Shown: in pieces, positions 8,156 through 17,931 of the stretch | Layout of the letters: every line of letters starts with the position of its first letter | Numbering within the stretch: position 1 is the first letter of the stretch | Assembly: GCA_019057385.1 (NCBI GenBank) | Contig: JAHQJS010000005.1 | Location: forward strand, 254,799 to 318,798 | DNA: 64,000 nt | Direction: 5' to 3' | Source: Candidatus Borrarchaeum weybense | GTDB taxonomy: Archaea > Asgardarchaeota > Sifarchaeia > Borrarchaeales > Borrarchaeaceae | Notes under the pieces: model-generated | The model's database searches: none | What the model was told of the DNA's origin: nothing | Seen by the model: only the letters and a program-made list of their open reading frames with translations | Position numbers and translations under genes: made by a program

Positions 8156-9247
8156 ATGAATTTATCAGTTTGGGTCGACTATCTTACGCCAAAACAAGTA
8201 TTATTTTTCAGAAGCATTACTGAAAAACTCGAAAAAGATGGTTTCGAAATAATAAGAACAACGCGTGAGTATAGCGAAGTTATTCGAATGCTTGAATTAA
8301 CTGGCACTGAGGCAAGAATTATAGGACGACATGGAGGTCGTTCTCTAAAAGGGAAACTTATTGCAAGTGCGGAACGCATTATTGAATTGGCTAAATACAT
8401 TTCAACTAAAAAAATTGCATGTGCATTAGGTTTTGGCTCACCTGAATTGTCTCGTGTGGCTTTAGGTCTGGCAATCCCTCATTTTACGGTGAATGACTCA
8501 CCTCATTCTATTGCAGTAGCACGGCTTACAAGTCCACCTTTATCAGAACGATTGTTTACTCCAGAACAAATTCCAATAAGTGCATGGTTAAAAATAGGTG
8601 TACCACAGGATCAAATAACTCAATACAATGGACTTGATCCAATTGCATGGTTAAAAGGATTTACGCCCAATAATCATATTATTGAAGAATTAGGCCTCAA
8701 CCAAGATCTACCCATTATAGTCGCTAGAACCGAAGAAAAAAAGGCCTCGTATTTGCTTGATTTAGATCCCCGCCAAATCTCAATAATTGTCCCAATTATA
8801 AAGAAGATTTCTCAGGAATATCCTGGCTATCAGATTGTAGTAATTCCTCGTTATGACAAGCAATATTTAGAATTAAGAAAAACATTAGACGAAGAAATTA
8901 AAATTTTAGATAAAGCAATAGATGGTGCCAGTTTACTTGCATTTTCATCACTTTTTATTGGCGCTGGAGGTACAATGAATGCTGAAGCAGCACTTTTAGG
9001 TGTTCCAACGATATCTTGCTATCCAAAAGAGACTACTTATGTTGAACAGTATTTGATAAATGAGGGCGCTATTTACAGGGCAAAAAATGAGAATAAGGTT
9101 ATGGAAAAAACAAAAGAGATTTTGTCTAGGCCTGAAGAGTTTAAGGAGCAACATAAATTGGTTGCAGAGCGCCTTTCAAATACTATGGACGATCCTGCTG
9201 AGGTAATTGTGGAGTATCTTGAGAAATTTCTTACTAAAAAGTCTTAG
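8156..9247 (+). CDS. DUF354 family protein, glycosyltransferase-like
   Basis: The protein (364 aa) begins with the DUF354 signature SVWVDYLTPKQVLFFRSI and resembles the GT-B fold of UDP-GlcNAc 2-epimerase or MurG-like enzymes: an N-terminal Rossmann half, the stretch FTVNDSPHS in the middle, and a C-terminal half with SLFIGAGGTMNAEAALLGVPTIS near residue 270, which looks like a nucleotide-sugar site. The precise reaction is unknown. It faces the GlcNAc-1-P transferase gene, which supports a role in lipid-linked glycan synthesis. The frame is open to 8141, but the ATG at 8156 begins the conserved sequence. Confidence 0.75.
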   Translation: MNLSVWVDYLTPKQVLFFRSITEKLEKDGFEIIRTTREYSEVIRMLELTGTEARIIGRHGGRSLKGKLIASAERIIELAKYISTKKIACALGFGSPELSRVALGLAIPHFTVNDSPHSIAVARLTSPPLSERLFTPEQIPISAWLKIGVPQDQITQYNGLDPIAWLKGFTPNNHIIEELGLNQDLPIIVARTEEKKASYLLDLDPRQISIIVPIIKKISQEYPGYQIVVIPRYDKQYLELRKTLDEEIKILDKAIDGASLLAFSSLFIGAGGTMNAEAALLGVPTISCYPKETTYVEQYLINEGAIYRAKNENKVMEKTKEILSRPEEFKEQHKLVAERLSNTMDDPAEVIVEYLEKFLTKKS

Positions 9248-9251
9248 AGAA

Positions 9252-9521
9252 TTATCCTAATGATGTAATCTCACTTTTTTTCATTGCTGTTTTGAAATAA
9301 TTTTTTGTAATATGATTCCAGACAAAAAGCCATGTTATAAATAGCCCAATTCCAGTTGCTGCTTTAATAATTCCCGTAATGACACGACCCACATATCCTA
9401 TAATTGGAAGTTGAAGCGGAATGATATAAACTTCAAGAAAAAGAAGAATTAATATGAAACTGAACCATACTACAAAGAGAATACTACCTATTTCTAATGC
9501 GCTTCTATACTTCCATCTCAT
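9252..9521 (-). CDS. Small membrane protein of unknown function
   Basis: This 89-residue protein has two or three hydrophobic segments: one around FVVWFSFILILLFLEVY, one around GYVGRVITGIIKAATGIGLF, and a short following stretch ending in WNHI. I do not recognise a family. TGGAG stands just upstream of the ATG at 9521, which decides the start over the TTG at 9530. It lies 19 bases downstream of the GlcNAc-1-P transferase start region boundary and reads with that gene in the same direction, so the two may be cotranscribed. Confidence 0.55.
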   Translation of the reverse strand: MRWKYRSALEIGSILFVVWFSFILILLFLEVYIIPLQLPIIGYVGRVITGIIKAATGIGLFITWLFVWNHITKNYFKTAMKKSEITSLG

Positions 9522-9540
9522 GCTTATCAATCTCCAAATG

Positions 9541-10527
9541 TCATACTGGTGTAATTACAACAGATATTACCGCTAATATTGCTGCAAATAAACTAAGAAT
9601 TGCCAAAATCTTCACTATATCAATTTCTTCAAGAGCCCCCCTTGCAAGTATTAGACGCGTTAGTGTTAGGGGCGCCTCTTTGTCAGGGTTTGCAGCAAGT
9701 TTCCCATCAGGCAAAATTGTAACAGGACGTTTATTCAATTGTGTTCTTCCTTTCAATCCACCAACGCTGGCCAAGATATGAAATGAATTCATAATATGTG
9801 GCATAAGAGCAATTATTGCTGCAATTTCTAACCTACCAATAACCGCAATGCCTCCAATTGCTGCTCCTACTGTGAAACTTCCTACATTTCCCGAAAATAC
9901 TTTTGCGGGATATTTATTGAATATCAAAAATGCAACTAATGCACCTAGTAACAATAGACAAAAAAGAATACCTGTTATGGAGTCTAGAATTATTGCGCAA
10001 ATTAAGAGAGAGGCAGATGCAATTATACATGTAATTGGCATTGAGCCGTTATATACATCCAACATATTTACAGCATTGGCGGGTACAGTGATTGCTAATA
10101 GTAATGCCCCCCAATAAATAATCGTTAATCGAGTTCTACCAATAATCGGAAGTAAAGGACGTGGCGTGACTACTTCAAATAATAATAGTGGAATAATCGC
10201 AAAAACTAAAATAACTGCCTTTTTTCCTGGTGAAAGACCTTTTAGATCATCATAAATTCCAACAAATCCTGCAATAAGGATTATACAAACAAAAGCTAAA
10301 ATTTCCTGAAAGTATTGACCTAAAATAAATAGAATAAGCAGTGAAGCCAAAATTAATCCCGCTAGGATTGCGAGTCCGCCCATTTCCGGGATTTCTGGTT
10401 TATTTGGCTTATGGATGTCGATACCGATAATTCCTTTTTTCTTTAGATACTTCAATAAAAATGGTATAATAGCAAAGGTCAGACCAAACGAAACAAAAAA
10501 GGATAAGGCAATAAATTGAGTCTGCAT
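9541..10527 (-). CDS. UDP-GlcNAc:polyprenyl-phosphate GlcNAc-1-P transferase (Alg7/AglH-like)
   Basis: This 328-residue polytopic enzyme of the MraY/GPT family moves a HexNAc-1-phosphate from its UDP form to a dolichol-type phosphate, the first step of lipid-linked oligosaccharide assembly. About ten hydrophobic helices are visible. Catalytic-loop motifs are present: HKPNKPEIPEMGG after the first helix, GFVGIYDDLKGL (the DD pair) near residue 90, NAVNMLDVYNG near 150, FNKYPAKVFSGNVGS near 200, and HIMNSFHILASVGG near 255. These features are closest to the eukaryotic and archaeal Alg7/DPAGT1 branch. Together with the ribophorin homologue it points to N-glycosylation. Confidence 0.88.
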   Translation of the reverse strand: MQTQFIALSFFVSFGLTFAIIPFLLKYLKKKGIIGIDIHKPNKPEIPEMGGLAILAGLILASLLILFILGQYFQEILAFVCIILIAGFVGIYDDLKGLSPGKKAVILVFAIIPLLLFEVVTPRPLLPIIGRTRLTIIYWGALLLAITVPANAVNMLDVYNGSMPITCIIASASLLICAIILDSITGILFCLLLLGALVAFLIFNKYPAKVFSGNVGSFTVGAAIGGIAVIGRLEIAAIIALMPHIMNSFHILASVGGLKGRTQLNKRPVTILPDGKLAANPDKEAPLTLTRLILARGALEEIDIVKILAILSLFAAILAVISVVITPV

Positions 10528-10620
10528 CTCTCTAGCAACCTTCCTTAAAAGTTGAACTGATCAAAAAAACATTCTACTATTTTTTAATTCTTTTCATTTA
10601 ACTTACAGAAAAAGAATGTT

Positions 10621-12153
10621 CTAATTAGATAGTTGGCTCATTTGGAATAGTTCAACAGTATAGGGTTGGTCAGTAGCTATAATTGAATTAAATTGGTATC
10701 TCTCAGTAAGCAACTGCAAAACTAAGTCATGGATGTTACTATCTACATACGGATCATCAATGAAATAAACTGGTTTATCAGTTATCCAATTTTCGATAAA
10801 AGGTAGTAATTCTCCAGTTATTTCATTTTCAGTTAAAGCACTATAACGAAGATAATATCTTTCATCATATTCTCGTGAAAAATACGGATGAAATAATTTA
10901 TCCCATGTCGCGTCTCCAATTATGAGCGAGTCAGGTTGTGTATTTGTATAAAACAGATCTCTATAGTAGACCAACCTACCCTTAAATGAATAATATTGTG
11001 ACACCATTACAATATTCATAAGCCCTAAAGTTATGAACAATACTAAGAAGAAATAGTAAAACACTTTTTTTGTTTTAATAAAACCAGAAAACCACATAAC
11101 GGCATTAAAACATAAATATGGCAAGATAACAAGCAAATACCTTGAAGATTCGATGAATAGATGCTCTATGTCGAATCTAAGATAAGAGCCACCATAGAAG
11201 ACAAGAAATGTCAAAATCATAAAAAAGCTAATGAAATGGACATCTTCGCCGAACTTTTTCCTAGTATAGAGAAATGCAGTGATAAGTCCAAATGGTGGAA
11301 ATAGATTAAGGATCAAAAAATAGCGAGGTAAGTTGATTAAAAGGCGTAGTGGATTGAAAAAGACCTCTCCAGTTAATTGATAGCCAGTTACAAAAAAATT
11401 TCCAAAGAAATATGAGTTATAAAGCGCAATTATCGATAGGAAGGGAATTAATGGAATATAATGCAGATAAATAGATAATTCACCTAATTTTCTCGTTCTG
11501 ATTTGATTTAGAAGAAACGGAAGCATGAAAAGAATATTAACAAGCTTCAATAAAACTGCAAATCCAAGCGATAGGGAAGAAATCATAAAATAAAGATACT
11601 CATTCTTTTTAGATGCCCTTAGGTAAAAGAAAAAGGAAAGAAGAAGAAATGTTGCAGAAGTAAGGTCACTAAAAAGCGTTCTAGAATAAAAAACCATTGG
11701 AGGGCATAATCCAAGAAAAAAAGCCCCTATTAGACTACATAATCTGTCTTTTGATATTTCCAACACACAAAAATATGTCAAAATAACCGTAAATATTGCA
11801 AAAACTCCATTCATGTAATATATGAAGGGATATCCCCCTATCAAATAAAAAATTGCTATTAGTAGCGATTGTCCTATAGGATATTTTGAAATAAACACGT
11901 TTGGTTTTGTTGTAGGCACAAAATTTCCACTTAAGAGAGGAGATTCCAGTTGGATTGTTATGGGATTTCCTTCGGCAAGTTGAATTGCAGTGAAAATATA
12001 GTAATACTCATCAGGAGAGGTATAGAAGAAAATCTTGCTAACAAAATAAAAAGGAGCACATATCAGAGTTAATATCAGCATGTCTTTTATTCGGAAATCA
12101 ATCTTTGAGAGAGACCTCAAGTTAAATCCCTGTATTCCTTGAATACGCAACAA
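10621..12153 (-). CDS. PMT/ArnT-like membrane glycosyltransferase (GT39/GT83 type)
   Basis: The protein has 510 residues and roughly ten to twelve transmembrane helices. The first luminal loop contains YTSPDEYYYIFTAIQLAEG, where the acidic pair is the usual catalytic feature of PMT/ArnT enzymes, followed by ISKYPIGQSLLIAI. These enzymes transfer a sugar from a polyprenyl-phosphate-sugar to protein or lipid on the outer side of the membrane. A soluble domain follows residue 400 (DATWDKLFHPYFSREYDERYY). The start is TTG at 12153 in front of a basic N-terminus. The acceptor is unknown. Confidence 0.75.
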   Translation of the reverse strand: MLRIQGIQGFNLRSLSKIDFRIKDMLILTLICAPFYFVSKIFFYTSPDEYYYIFTAIQLAEGNPITIQLESPLLSGNFVPTTKPNVFISKYPIGQSLLIAIFYLIGGYPFIYYMNGVFAIFTVILTYFCVLEISKDRLCSLIGAFFLGLCPPMVFYSRTLFSDLTSATFLLLSFFFYLRASKKNEYLYFMISSLSLGFAVLLKLVNILFMLPFLLNQIRTRKLGELSIYLHYIPLIPFLSIIALYNSYFFGNFFVTGYQLTGEVFFNPLRLLINLPRYFLILNLFPPFGLITAFLYTRKKFGEDVHFISFFMILTFLVFYGGSYLRFDIEHLFIESSRYLLVILPYLCFNAVMWFSGFIKTKKVFYYFFLVLFITLGLMNIVMVSQYYSFKGRLVYYRDLFYTNTQPDSLIIGDATWDKLFHPYFSREYDERYYLRYSALTENEITGELLPFIENWITDKPVYFIDDPYVDSNIHDLVLQLLTERYQFNSIIATDQPYTVELFQMSQLSN

Positions 12154-12258
12154 GCATATTAATTTTTATAAATCTATATAAAATAACATCGTTTGATGCG
12201 ATGAATCTGGTATATACTGTGGGGTGATGTGCCATATTTGCTCTACGGGTGATTTCAA

Positions 12259-13371
12259 ATGAATATTAAGATTCTCACGGCAAATCTTAGGCGTATTGGA
12301 GGTGAACAGAGAGTAGCAATCGAAGAAATCATTGGGCTGAAAAATAAAGGATACAATGTTAAAGGTTACAGTTTTTTAGGCACAAAAGATTTCTGGATTC
12401 TTAAAGGAATACCTATTATCTTTTATCCAAATCTAAAACTTCCTCTCCTCAAACAATCGTTTAATTGCTGGCTCTCATGGTATCTTCCTCCAAAGACTAA
12501 GGGCGATATATTAATATGCCACGGTAATGCTACATTCCCAATAGGTCATAAAATAAAAAATAAACTCTCAAAAATAAAATATATTCCTTATTTTCATACT
12601 TTATATGGTTATGCGCATCCTCTCACATTATTTCGACCATTTAGAAATTTTGCCTTTCATAGAATGGAAAGAAAAATGCTATACAAGGATCTTGTAAATG
12701 CAGACCACATAATTACAAACTCCACGTTTATGACAGATAGATTACTTAATATACACCCAAATTTAACTGCAGAAATTACTGTAATACACCCTGGAGTAAA
12801 AGAACCTAAGAAACCTGAACTACATATACGACGAAAAAAGTTGGGTTTTACTCTCACTAGGATTCACAGAGGTAAACAGCTTGAATTCCTGCTCGAAGTC
12901 ATTAAAGAAATACCAGATATCAAATGGATAATTGCAGGGGCAATAACTCCTCATATAAGAATTATACGGAAAAAAATCTTAGATTTAAAATTAAAAGAAC
13001 GTGTAAAGATACTTCCTTCAATCTCTGAAGAATTATTGGAATATCTTTACTATAGTGCATGTGTTTTCGTCCATGCAAACGTAGAAACTTTTGGGATGCC
13101 TGCATTAGAGGCCCTCGTCCACGGATGTCCAATTGTTCATCCCTATCCTTCTGGCATATGGGATGTCGCTCAAGATGGTATACAAGGATATCAGGTAGAA
13201 CAAAACAATAGAGAAGATTTTGTAGATAAAATAAATAAAATACTAGAGAATCCGCCTCTAAGAGCAAAAATGAGTGAAAAAGGAAAGGATCTAATTAATA
13301 AAGTATCTTGGAACGCGCATTTGGATGCTCTTGAAGATTTAATAAATTCATCAATTTCACCTGCTTCATAA
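12259..13371 (+). CDS. GT4 family glycosyltransferase
   Basis: This 370-residue protein shows the GT-B fold of GT4 enzymes. The N-terminal half begins ILTANLRRIGGEQRVAIEEI with a Gly-rich donor/acceptor loop. The C-terminal half has VIHPGVK, KLGFTLTRIHRGKQLEFLLEVI and the EX7E signature VNVETFGMPALEALVHGCP (here HANVETFGMPALEAL). Such enzymes add hexoses, often mannose, to lipid-linked glycans in the cytoplasm. The gene starts a plus-strand run of five glycan genes (12259-17871) with short gaps, probably one transcription unit. Sugar specificity cannot be read. Confidence 0.85.
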   Translation: MNIKILTANLRRIGGEQRVAIEEIIGLKNKGYNVKGYSFLGTKDFWILKGIPIIFYPNLKLPLLKQSFNCWLSWYLPPKTKGDILICHGNATFPIGHKIKNKLSKIKYIPYFHTLYGYAHPLTLFRPFRNFAFHRMERKMLYKDLVNADHIITNSTFMTDRLLNIHPNLTAEITVIHPGVKEPKKPELHIRRKKLGFTLTRIHRGKQLEFLLEVIKEIPDIKWIIAGAITPHIRIIRKKILDLKLKERVKILPSISEELLEYLYYSACVFVHANVETFGMPALEALVHGCPIVHPYPSGIWDVAQDGIQGYQVEQNNREDFVDKINKILENPPLRAKMSEKGKDLINKVSWNAHLDALEDLINSSISPAS

Positions 13372-13389
13372 ATCAACAGAGGTGCTTTT

Positions 13390-14499
13390 TTGCGAATCGC
13401 AATCTTTCATGCGAATCTAAATATGGGAGGAGGAGGCGAAAAATGGGTCATGAATGTGGGAAACCTGTTAAAAAAAAGAGGACATGATTTAAGATATTTT
13501 ACGAACGAATATGACCCGGATCTAGCAATCTTTAAAGAATTTGATCGAGAACAAATCGAAATTGTAAAGAATTCACGGGGATTTCAAGGAAAATTCCGAT
13601 CTTTTAGAGAACTTAAATTAATGATGAATGTAGCTAAACGAATCGTAAAATTTAATCCAGAGACAATTATTCTCTCGACAGATCAACATTTGGCACGAAC
13701 ACTCAAAAAATATTGTAAAAAAATAATCATTTCTTATTTTCATACTATGAGCCCCAAAACTCGTGAAAAGTTTTTAACAAGGTTGTATTTGGCTATCCCT
13801 CGTCTTTTAGGATATCAAGATTATTTGTCATCTGATAAATTGATTGCTAACTCATTATATACCGCAAATTTAGTGCGAACGTTTTATCCGAATCTTAACA
13901 TTGAAGTAATATATCCGAGTGTGAATTCTAAAGAAATCACTCCTAATTTCTCGTATAGCCATAATCTTCTTTGTGTAGGAAGAATAGCTCCTTTCAAAAA
14001 CCAAATATTTCTGCTCAAAATATTACCTTATCTCCTTGAAAAACACCCGAATGTACGTTTAGTAATCGCTGGTTATTTTGATCAACAGTATATGAATTAT
14101 CTTGAAGAAATGAACAAGATTATTAAAAATTTAAGACTTGAAGATAATGTGGAAATAAGATTGAATTGTCCTCAAACTGAAATAGACAGTTTAATGAAAG
14201 ACTGTTCGATATTTCTTTCACCATCAATAAATGAATTTTTTGGGATGGTAGTTCTAGAGGCAATGGCTTATGGAAAATGTGTTATTGCACATAATTCTGG
14301 AGGCGTAAGAGAGATAATTACAAATGAATCAGGATTTCTTTTATCAGGGAACTCAAAGGATTGGGCTTTGAAAATGAATATGCTTTTGGAAGATAAAAAT
14401 CGATTGCTTAACATGGGTCATAGTGCAAGGAAACGAGCGGAATGTTTTACATGGGAAAAAACAGTAAATGATTTGGAAAAAATAATGGGCTCACTATAA
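13390..14499 (+). CDS. GT4 family glycosyltransferase, ALG2-like
   Basis: The 369 residues form a second GT4 enzyme. The N-terminus RIAIFHANLNMGGGGEKWVMN has the triple-glycine loop typical of ALG2/ALG11-type mannosyltransferases. Further on are LLCVGRIAPFKNQIFLLK near residue 195 and the EX7E motif EFFGMVVLEAMAYGKCVIA near 280. The start codon is TTG at 13390, with GAGGTG a few bases upstream. It lies 18 bp after the preceding glycosyltransferase and is presumably cotranscribed. Mannosyl transfer to a dolichol-linked oligosaccharide is the best guess from the family. Confidence 0.83.
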   Translation: MRIAIFHANLNMGGGGEKWVMNVGNLLKKRGHDLRYFTNEYDPDLAIFKEFDREQIEIVKNSRGFQGKFRSFRELKLMMNVAKRIVKFNPETIILSTDQHLARTLKKYCKKIIISYFHTMSPKTREKFLTRLYLAIPRLLGYQDYLSSDKLIANSLYTANLVRTFYPNLNIEVIYPSVNSKEITPNFSYSHNLLCVGRIAPFKNQIFLLKILPYLLEKHPNVRLVIAGYFDQQYMNYLEEMNKIIKNLRLEDNVEIRLNCPQTEIDSLMKDCSIFLSPSINEFFGMVVLEAMAYGKCVIAHNSGGVREIITNESGFLLSGNSKDWALKMNMLLEDKNRLLNMGHSARKRAECFTWEKTVNDLEKIMGSL

Positions 14500-14586
14500 C
14501 GTGAATAACTGTCTTTGTCTTTATCGATGGAGATTGTAAGATATGAATTGTAATATTAGACTACTTAAAACTCATAATAGCACAGG

Positions 14587-15891
14587 ATGAAACTTATGGT
14601 GTGGCGTATTTTCCGCCAATTCATTTTTGGCTCAACAAGTAATGTACTTAATCGGGTAATAGGACTTATTGGTGCGATTATTACCGCGCGACTTTTAGGT
14701 CCAGAGGCTTATGGGCTGCTAGGGATTGTTTTTGCACTAACTCTAACCCTTAATATGCTTGCAGATAGCGGAATTGAACAAGCAATAGTTCATTACGCGG
14801 CAGGCGAAGAAAACGACCTAATGATCGTTTGGTCGGGTTTTATAATTGATTTTTTTATTACCAGTTCTGCCTTTTTGGTTAATGTACTATTTGCAGGCTG
14901 GTTTGCAGTTCAGACACAAAATCCTATAAAGTCACTTACGATACTTGCGGCACTTTACCTGATTCCAAGTGCCTTCGATACATGGAAATCAAGATTGCAT
15001 GCTAAAAAACGAATTGAACTGCTTTCTACAATTTCAGTTGTTAGCACAATAATGCAGACATCCTTCTCCATCGCTTTGATTATTCTAGGTTTTGGTGTTC
15101 AGGGGGCAGTACTAGGCTTCGTAGTTGCAAGGGTAGGCCATACACTACTTTATATGAACTATGGCTTTGGTAAAGGTGAATTTGATCTTAAAATCGTCAA
15201 ACAATTACTCAAATATGGAATACCAAATGGTTTGAGAAATCTGTCTCTGTATACTGTAGGTCGCATAGACCGACTTATACTTGCGTTTTTTGTCACTGCA
15301 TCAGATATTGCGTTTTACGGAATTGCAAATATGATTGGTAGTATGATTCAATTACTTCCTGCAAGCTTTTCTCTAATTATGCTTCCCTACATCTCCGAAG
15401 CGTATAAAAACAACGATTCTCATAAAATTCATGGTAGTTATGCTGCAGGTTTAGTAATTTTTAGCATATGGGGCATTGTTTCGAGCATAGCCGTCTTGAT
15501 TATAGCTGAACCCTTAATTCTGACCGTCTTAGGGCCTGAGTTTCTCCCAGCTATTATTATTTTGAGAATCAGTATATTTGCAGATTTGATGTATTGCCTA
15601 TTTTATGTTATGACTACTACTTTAGATGGTATTCGCCAACCGAAAATAACTTTAATTATAACAGGGGCACAGGCATTAACTACAATCTCATTACTTACAC
15701 TTATCATTCCGTCTTTAGGGATTATTGGAGCAGCATATGTTGATGTTATTGTAAGCATTATTGGTGTCATTTTAGGTTATTTCTATGTCAGAAAACAAAC
15801 ATCTGTTAAGATAAGTCAAAATTTGGGGTATATTAAAGAATTGCTGACGGTTTTAAAGAAAGGGATAAAAATAAATTCTCATGTAGATTGA
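14587..15891 (+). CDS. Polysaccharide/lipid-linked oligosaccharide flippase (MOP/Wzx-like)
   Basis: This 434-residue protein has about twelve hydrophobic helices and starts with the MOP-family pattern FGSTSNVLNRVIGLIGAII followed by ARLLGPEAYGLLGI, typical of Wzx/RfbX O-antigen and oligosaccharide flippases. It should carry a lipid-linked glycan across the membrane. The gene lies between cytoplasmic glycosyltransferases, which is the usual setting. The ATG at 14587 is chosen. An in-frame ATG four codons later is possible. Confidence 0.85.
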   Translation: MKLMVWRIFRQFIFGSTSNVLNRVIGLIGAIITARLLGPEAYGLLGIVFALTLTLNMLADSGIEQAIVHYAAGEENDLMIVWSGFIIDFFITSSAFLVNVLFAGWFAVQTQNPIKSLTILAALYLIPSAFDTWKSRLHAKKRIELLSTISVVSTIMQTSFSIALIILGFGVQGAVLGFVVARVGHTLLYMNYGFGKGEFDLKIVKQLLKYGIPNGLRNLSLYTVGRIDRLILAFFVTASDIAFYGIANMIGSMIQLLPASFSLIMLPYISEAYKNNDSHKIHGSYAAGLVIFSIWGIVSSIAVLIIAEPLILTVLGPEFLPAIIILRISIFADLMYCLFYVMTTTLDGIRQPKITLIITGAQALTTISLLTLIIPSLGIIGAAYVDVIVSIIGVILGYFYVRKQTSVKISQNLGYIKELLTVLKKGIKINSHVD

Positions 15892-15902
15892 GGAACTAAA
15901 TA

Positions 15903-16874
15903 ATGCATGAAGATCCTTTTGTGACTATTGGCGTTCCGATTAGAAACGCGATAAACTATCTCGAACGATTTCTAGATGCGCTATATACCATATCATATCC
16001 GAAAAAGTTACAACGTATTGTTTTCGTTGATGCTTCTGATGATGAAACCTATCAACGCTTAATTCAATTTAAAAATAATCATTATCAAGAATACGAATCA
16101 CTTTTAGTAATCCAAGAAAAAGAATATCCCGGTTTTCAACCATATCCTTTAGCTTTACAAAGACTTTCTCAAGCACGCAATATATGTGTAGAAAATGCTA
16201 TTGGAGAATATTTTCTCAGTTTAGATTGCGATGTCATTGTAGAATCTGATGTCATAACAAAATTACTCTCGTATTTTAGTACACCTACTAGAATTGGTGC
16301 AATAGGTATCTCCTATTACAGAAAAAACCTATCATTTTTTGACAGAATAGCGCTTCATCAAGGGAAAAAGGATCTTAGACACGTGGATGCGACTGGTTTG
16401 GGGTGTACAATGTTTAGGATGGACGTTCTCAAATTAGTTGGCAAATTTGATGAGACTAGGTGGGGCATAGATGTCGAAATCTATCAAAGAATTAAGAAAA
16501 AAGGATTTGAAACTTATCTTGATTTTGCTACAATTTATGAACATATTAAGTTGGCAGAGGGGATAGATAATACCTTTGTAGGACTAGTAAAAGACTCTGG
16601 ACGCATATATTCTGAAATAAAGAAAAATAGACCCTTTAATTACATTCGACAGGTTGCATTTTTTTCAATTTATTTAGTAGCGATAGCCTTCGTAATTATA
16701 TCTTACGTTCCGCTGTTGATACTCACAATAATTGGTTTTAGCTTTTATTTCTTAAGAGCACGAGGCATCTTTAGATTGATTAATCCATTCTATTGCTTCT
16801 CAATGGGAATCCTACTAACGTTTTCTTTTTATTATCATTTCCTACTTGATATACTTAATTTTGAAGAATATTAG
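15903..16874 (+). CDS. GT2 family glycosyltransferase with C-terminal membrane helices
   Basis: This 323-residue protein opens with the GT2 pattern VTIGVPIRNAINYLERFLDAL and RIVFVDASDDET. Its DXD-type motif is LSLDCDVIVE near residue 108, and the acceptor-side segment DATGLGCTMFRMDVL with FDETRWGIDVEIYQR near 180. Two or three hydrophobic helices close the protein (about 245-315), which would tether it to the membrane. The 11-bp gap after the flippase gene and the same direction suggest one operon. The donor sugar is unknown. Confidence 0.83.
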   Translation: MHEDPFVTIGVPIRNAINYLERFLDALYTISYPKKLQRIVFVDASDDETYQRLIQFKNNHYQEYESLLVIQEKEYPGFQPYPLALQRLSQARNICVENAIGEYFLSLDCDVIVESDVITKLLSYFSTPTRIGAIGISYYRKNLSFFDRIALHQGKKDLRHVDATGLGCTMFRMDVLKLVGKFDETRWGIDVEIYQRIKKKGFETYLDFATIYEHIKLAEGIDNTFVGLVKDSGRIYSEIKKNRPFNYIRQVAFFSIYLVAIAFVIISYVPLLILTIIGFSFYFLRARGIFRLINPFYCFSMGILLTFSFYYHFLLDILNFEEY

Positions 16875-16896
16875 ATATTTAGAGGTTTATAAACGA

Positions 16897-17871
16897 ATGA
16901 ATGGTCAAAAAACTATTCCCTTAGTAACCATCGCAATGCCTATAAAAAATCGTGAATGGTGTATAGATAGTGTACTAGACGCAATAGTGAAAGATGAGTA
17001 TCCAAAAAAGAGAATACGCTTTGTATTCGTCGATAATATAAGCTCGGACAACACATATGCTATGTTATTAGAATTCAAAAATAATTTTGCTCACGAATAT
17101 GAGGATGTTATTTTATTAAAAGACGACGGCAATCTTCCACAATTAAGAAATATCTGTATTGATAAGAGTTCAGAGTCGGATTTCCTCCTTTTTCTTGACT
17201 CTGATGTGATTGTTAAAGGAAGCAATACAATAAAAAGAATGATTTCGCTCTTTGAAGATGAAACAGTCGGGATGGTATTTATCCCATATCTGCCCAAAGG
17301 TGGAATCACGGAACTACATGATAGAATATGGGCACTAAAAGAAAAAAAAATCCAAAATGTCCAAGAGGTAGGCATGGGACTCACTATGATAAGAACCTCA
17401 GTTATTCCTACAGTTGGTATATTTGACAAAGATTACCATATGACAGAAGATTGCGAATTCTCATCACGGGTTATAGCAAAAGGCTATAAGATTGTTAAGA
17501 TTTCAGAAGATCCAGCAATTCACCTTCATGTTGAACCAATAGATTATTTTCAAAAACTTTTTATGAATATGGCACCTTTTAGGTGGAAAGTCATCAAGAA
17601 GACATACCCTAAGAGATACATCTACAGACTGATATTGTATTCCCTGTTGATTACAAGTATTTTAATAATTCCAATACAATTCCCCCTCACGCTTATTCCT
17701 TTCATCCTAATATTTAGTACAATCTATGTTTTTCATTTAGTTAGAATGCAAACAATATACGGGAAATTGATTGCCCCTCCATTTTTCATTGTTTCAGGCA
17801 TAATACTGACACTTGGAATTTACCGGGTCATGTTAATCGATTTAAAGAACAAGATAAAAGGCGGATTTTAA
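16897..17871 (+). CDS. GT2 family glycosyltransferase, paralogue of the preceding gene
   Basis: The protein (324 aa from the ATG at 16897) has the same plan as the gene before it: VTIAMPIKNREWCIDSVLDAI, FVFVDNISSDNT, the DXD motif LFLDSDVIVKGS, then VGMGLTMIRTSV and DYHMTEDCEFSSRVIAKGY, and a membrane-anchoring C-terminus. The two probably arose by tandem duplication. The frame extends back to a TTG at 16846 that overlaps the upstream gene, but AGAGGT at 16881-16886 favours the ATG at 16897. It closes the plus-strand glycan run. Confidence 0.82.
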   Translation: MNGQKTIPLVTIAMPIKNREWCIDSVLDAIVKDEYPKKRIRFVFVDNISSDNTYAMLLEFKNNFAHEYEDVILLKDDGNLPQLRNICIDKSSESDFLLFLDSDVIVKGSNTIKRMISLFEDETVGMVFIPYLPKGGITELHDRIWALKEKKIQNVQEVGMGLTMIRTSVIPTVGIFDKDYHMTEDCEFSSRVIAKGYKIVKISEDPAIHLHVEPIDYFQKLFMNMAPFRWKVIKKTYPKRYIYRLILYSLLITSILIIPIQFPLTLIPFILIFSTIYVFHLVRMQTIYGKLIAPPFFIVSGIILTLGIYRVMLIDLKNKIKGGF

Positions 17872-17931
17872 CTCTATCAAAATCTAAGTACTACGGGTAA
17901 GTGTGAATATCTTTGATGCGGATTTGAGAAA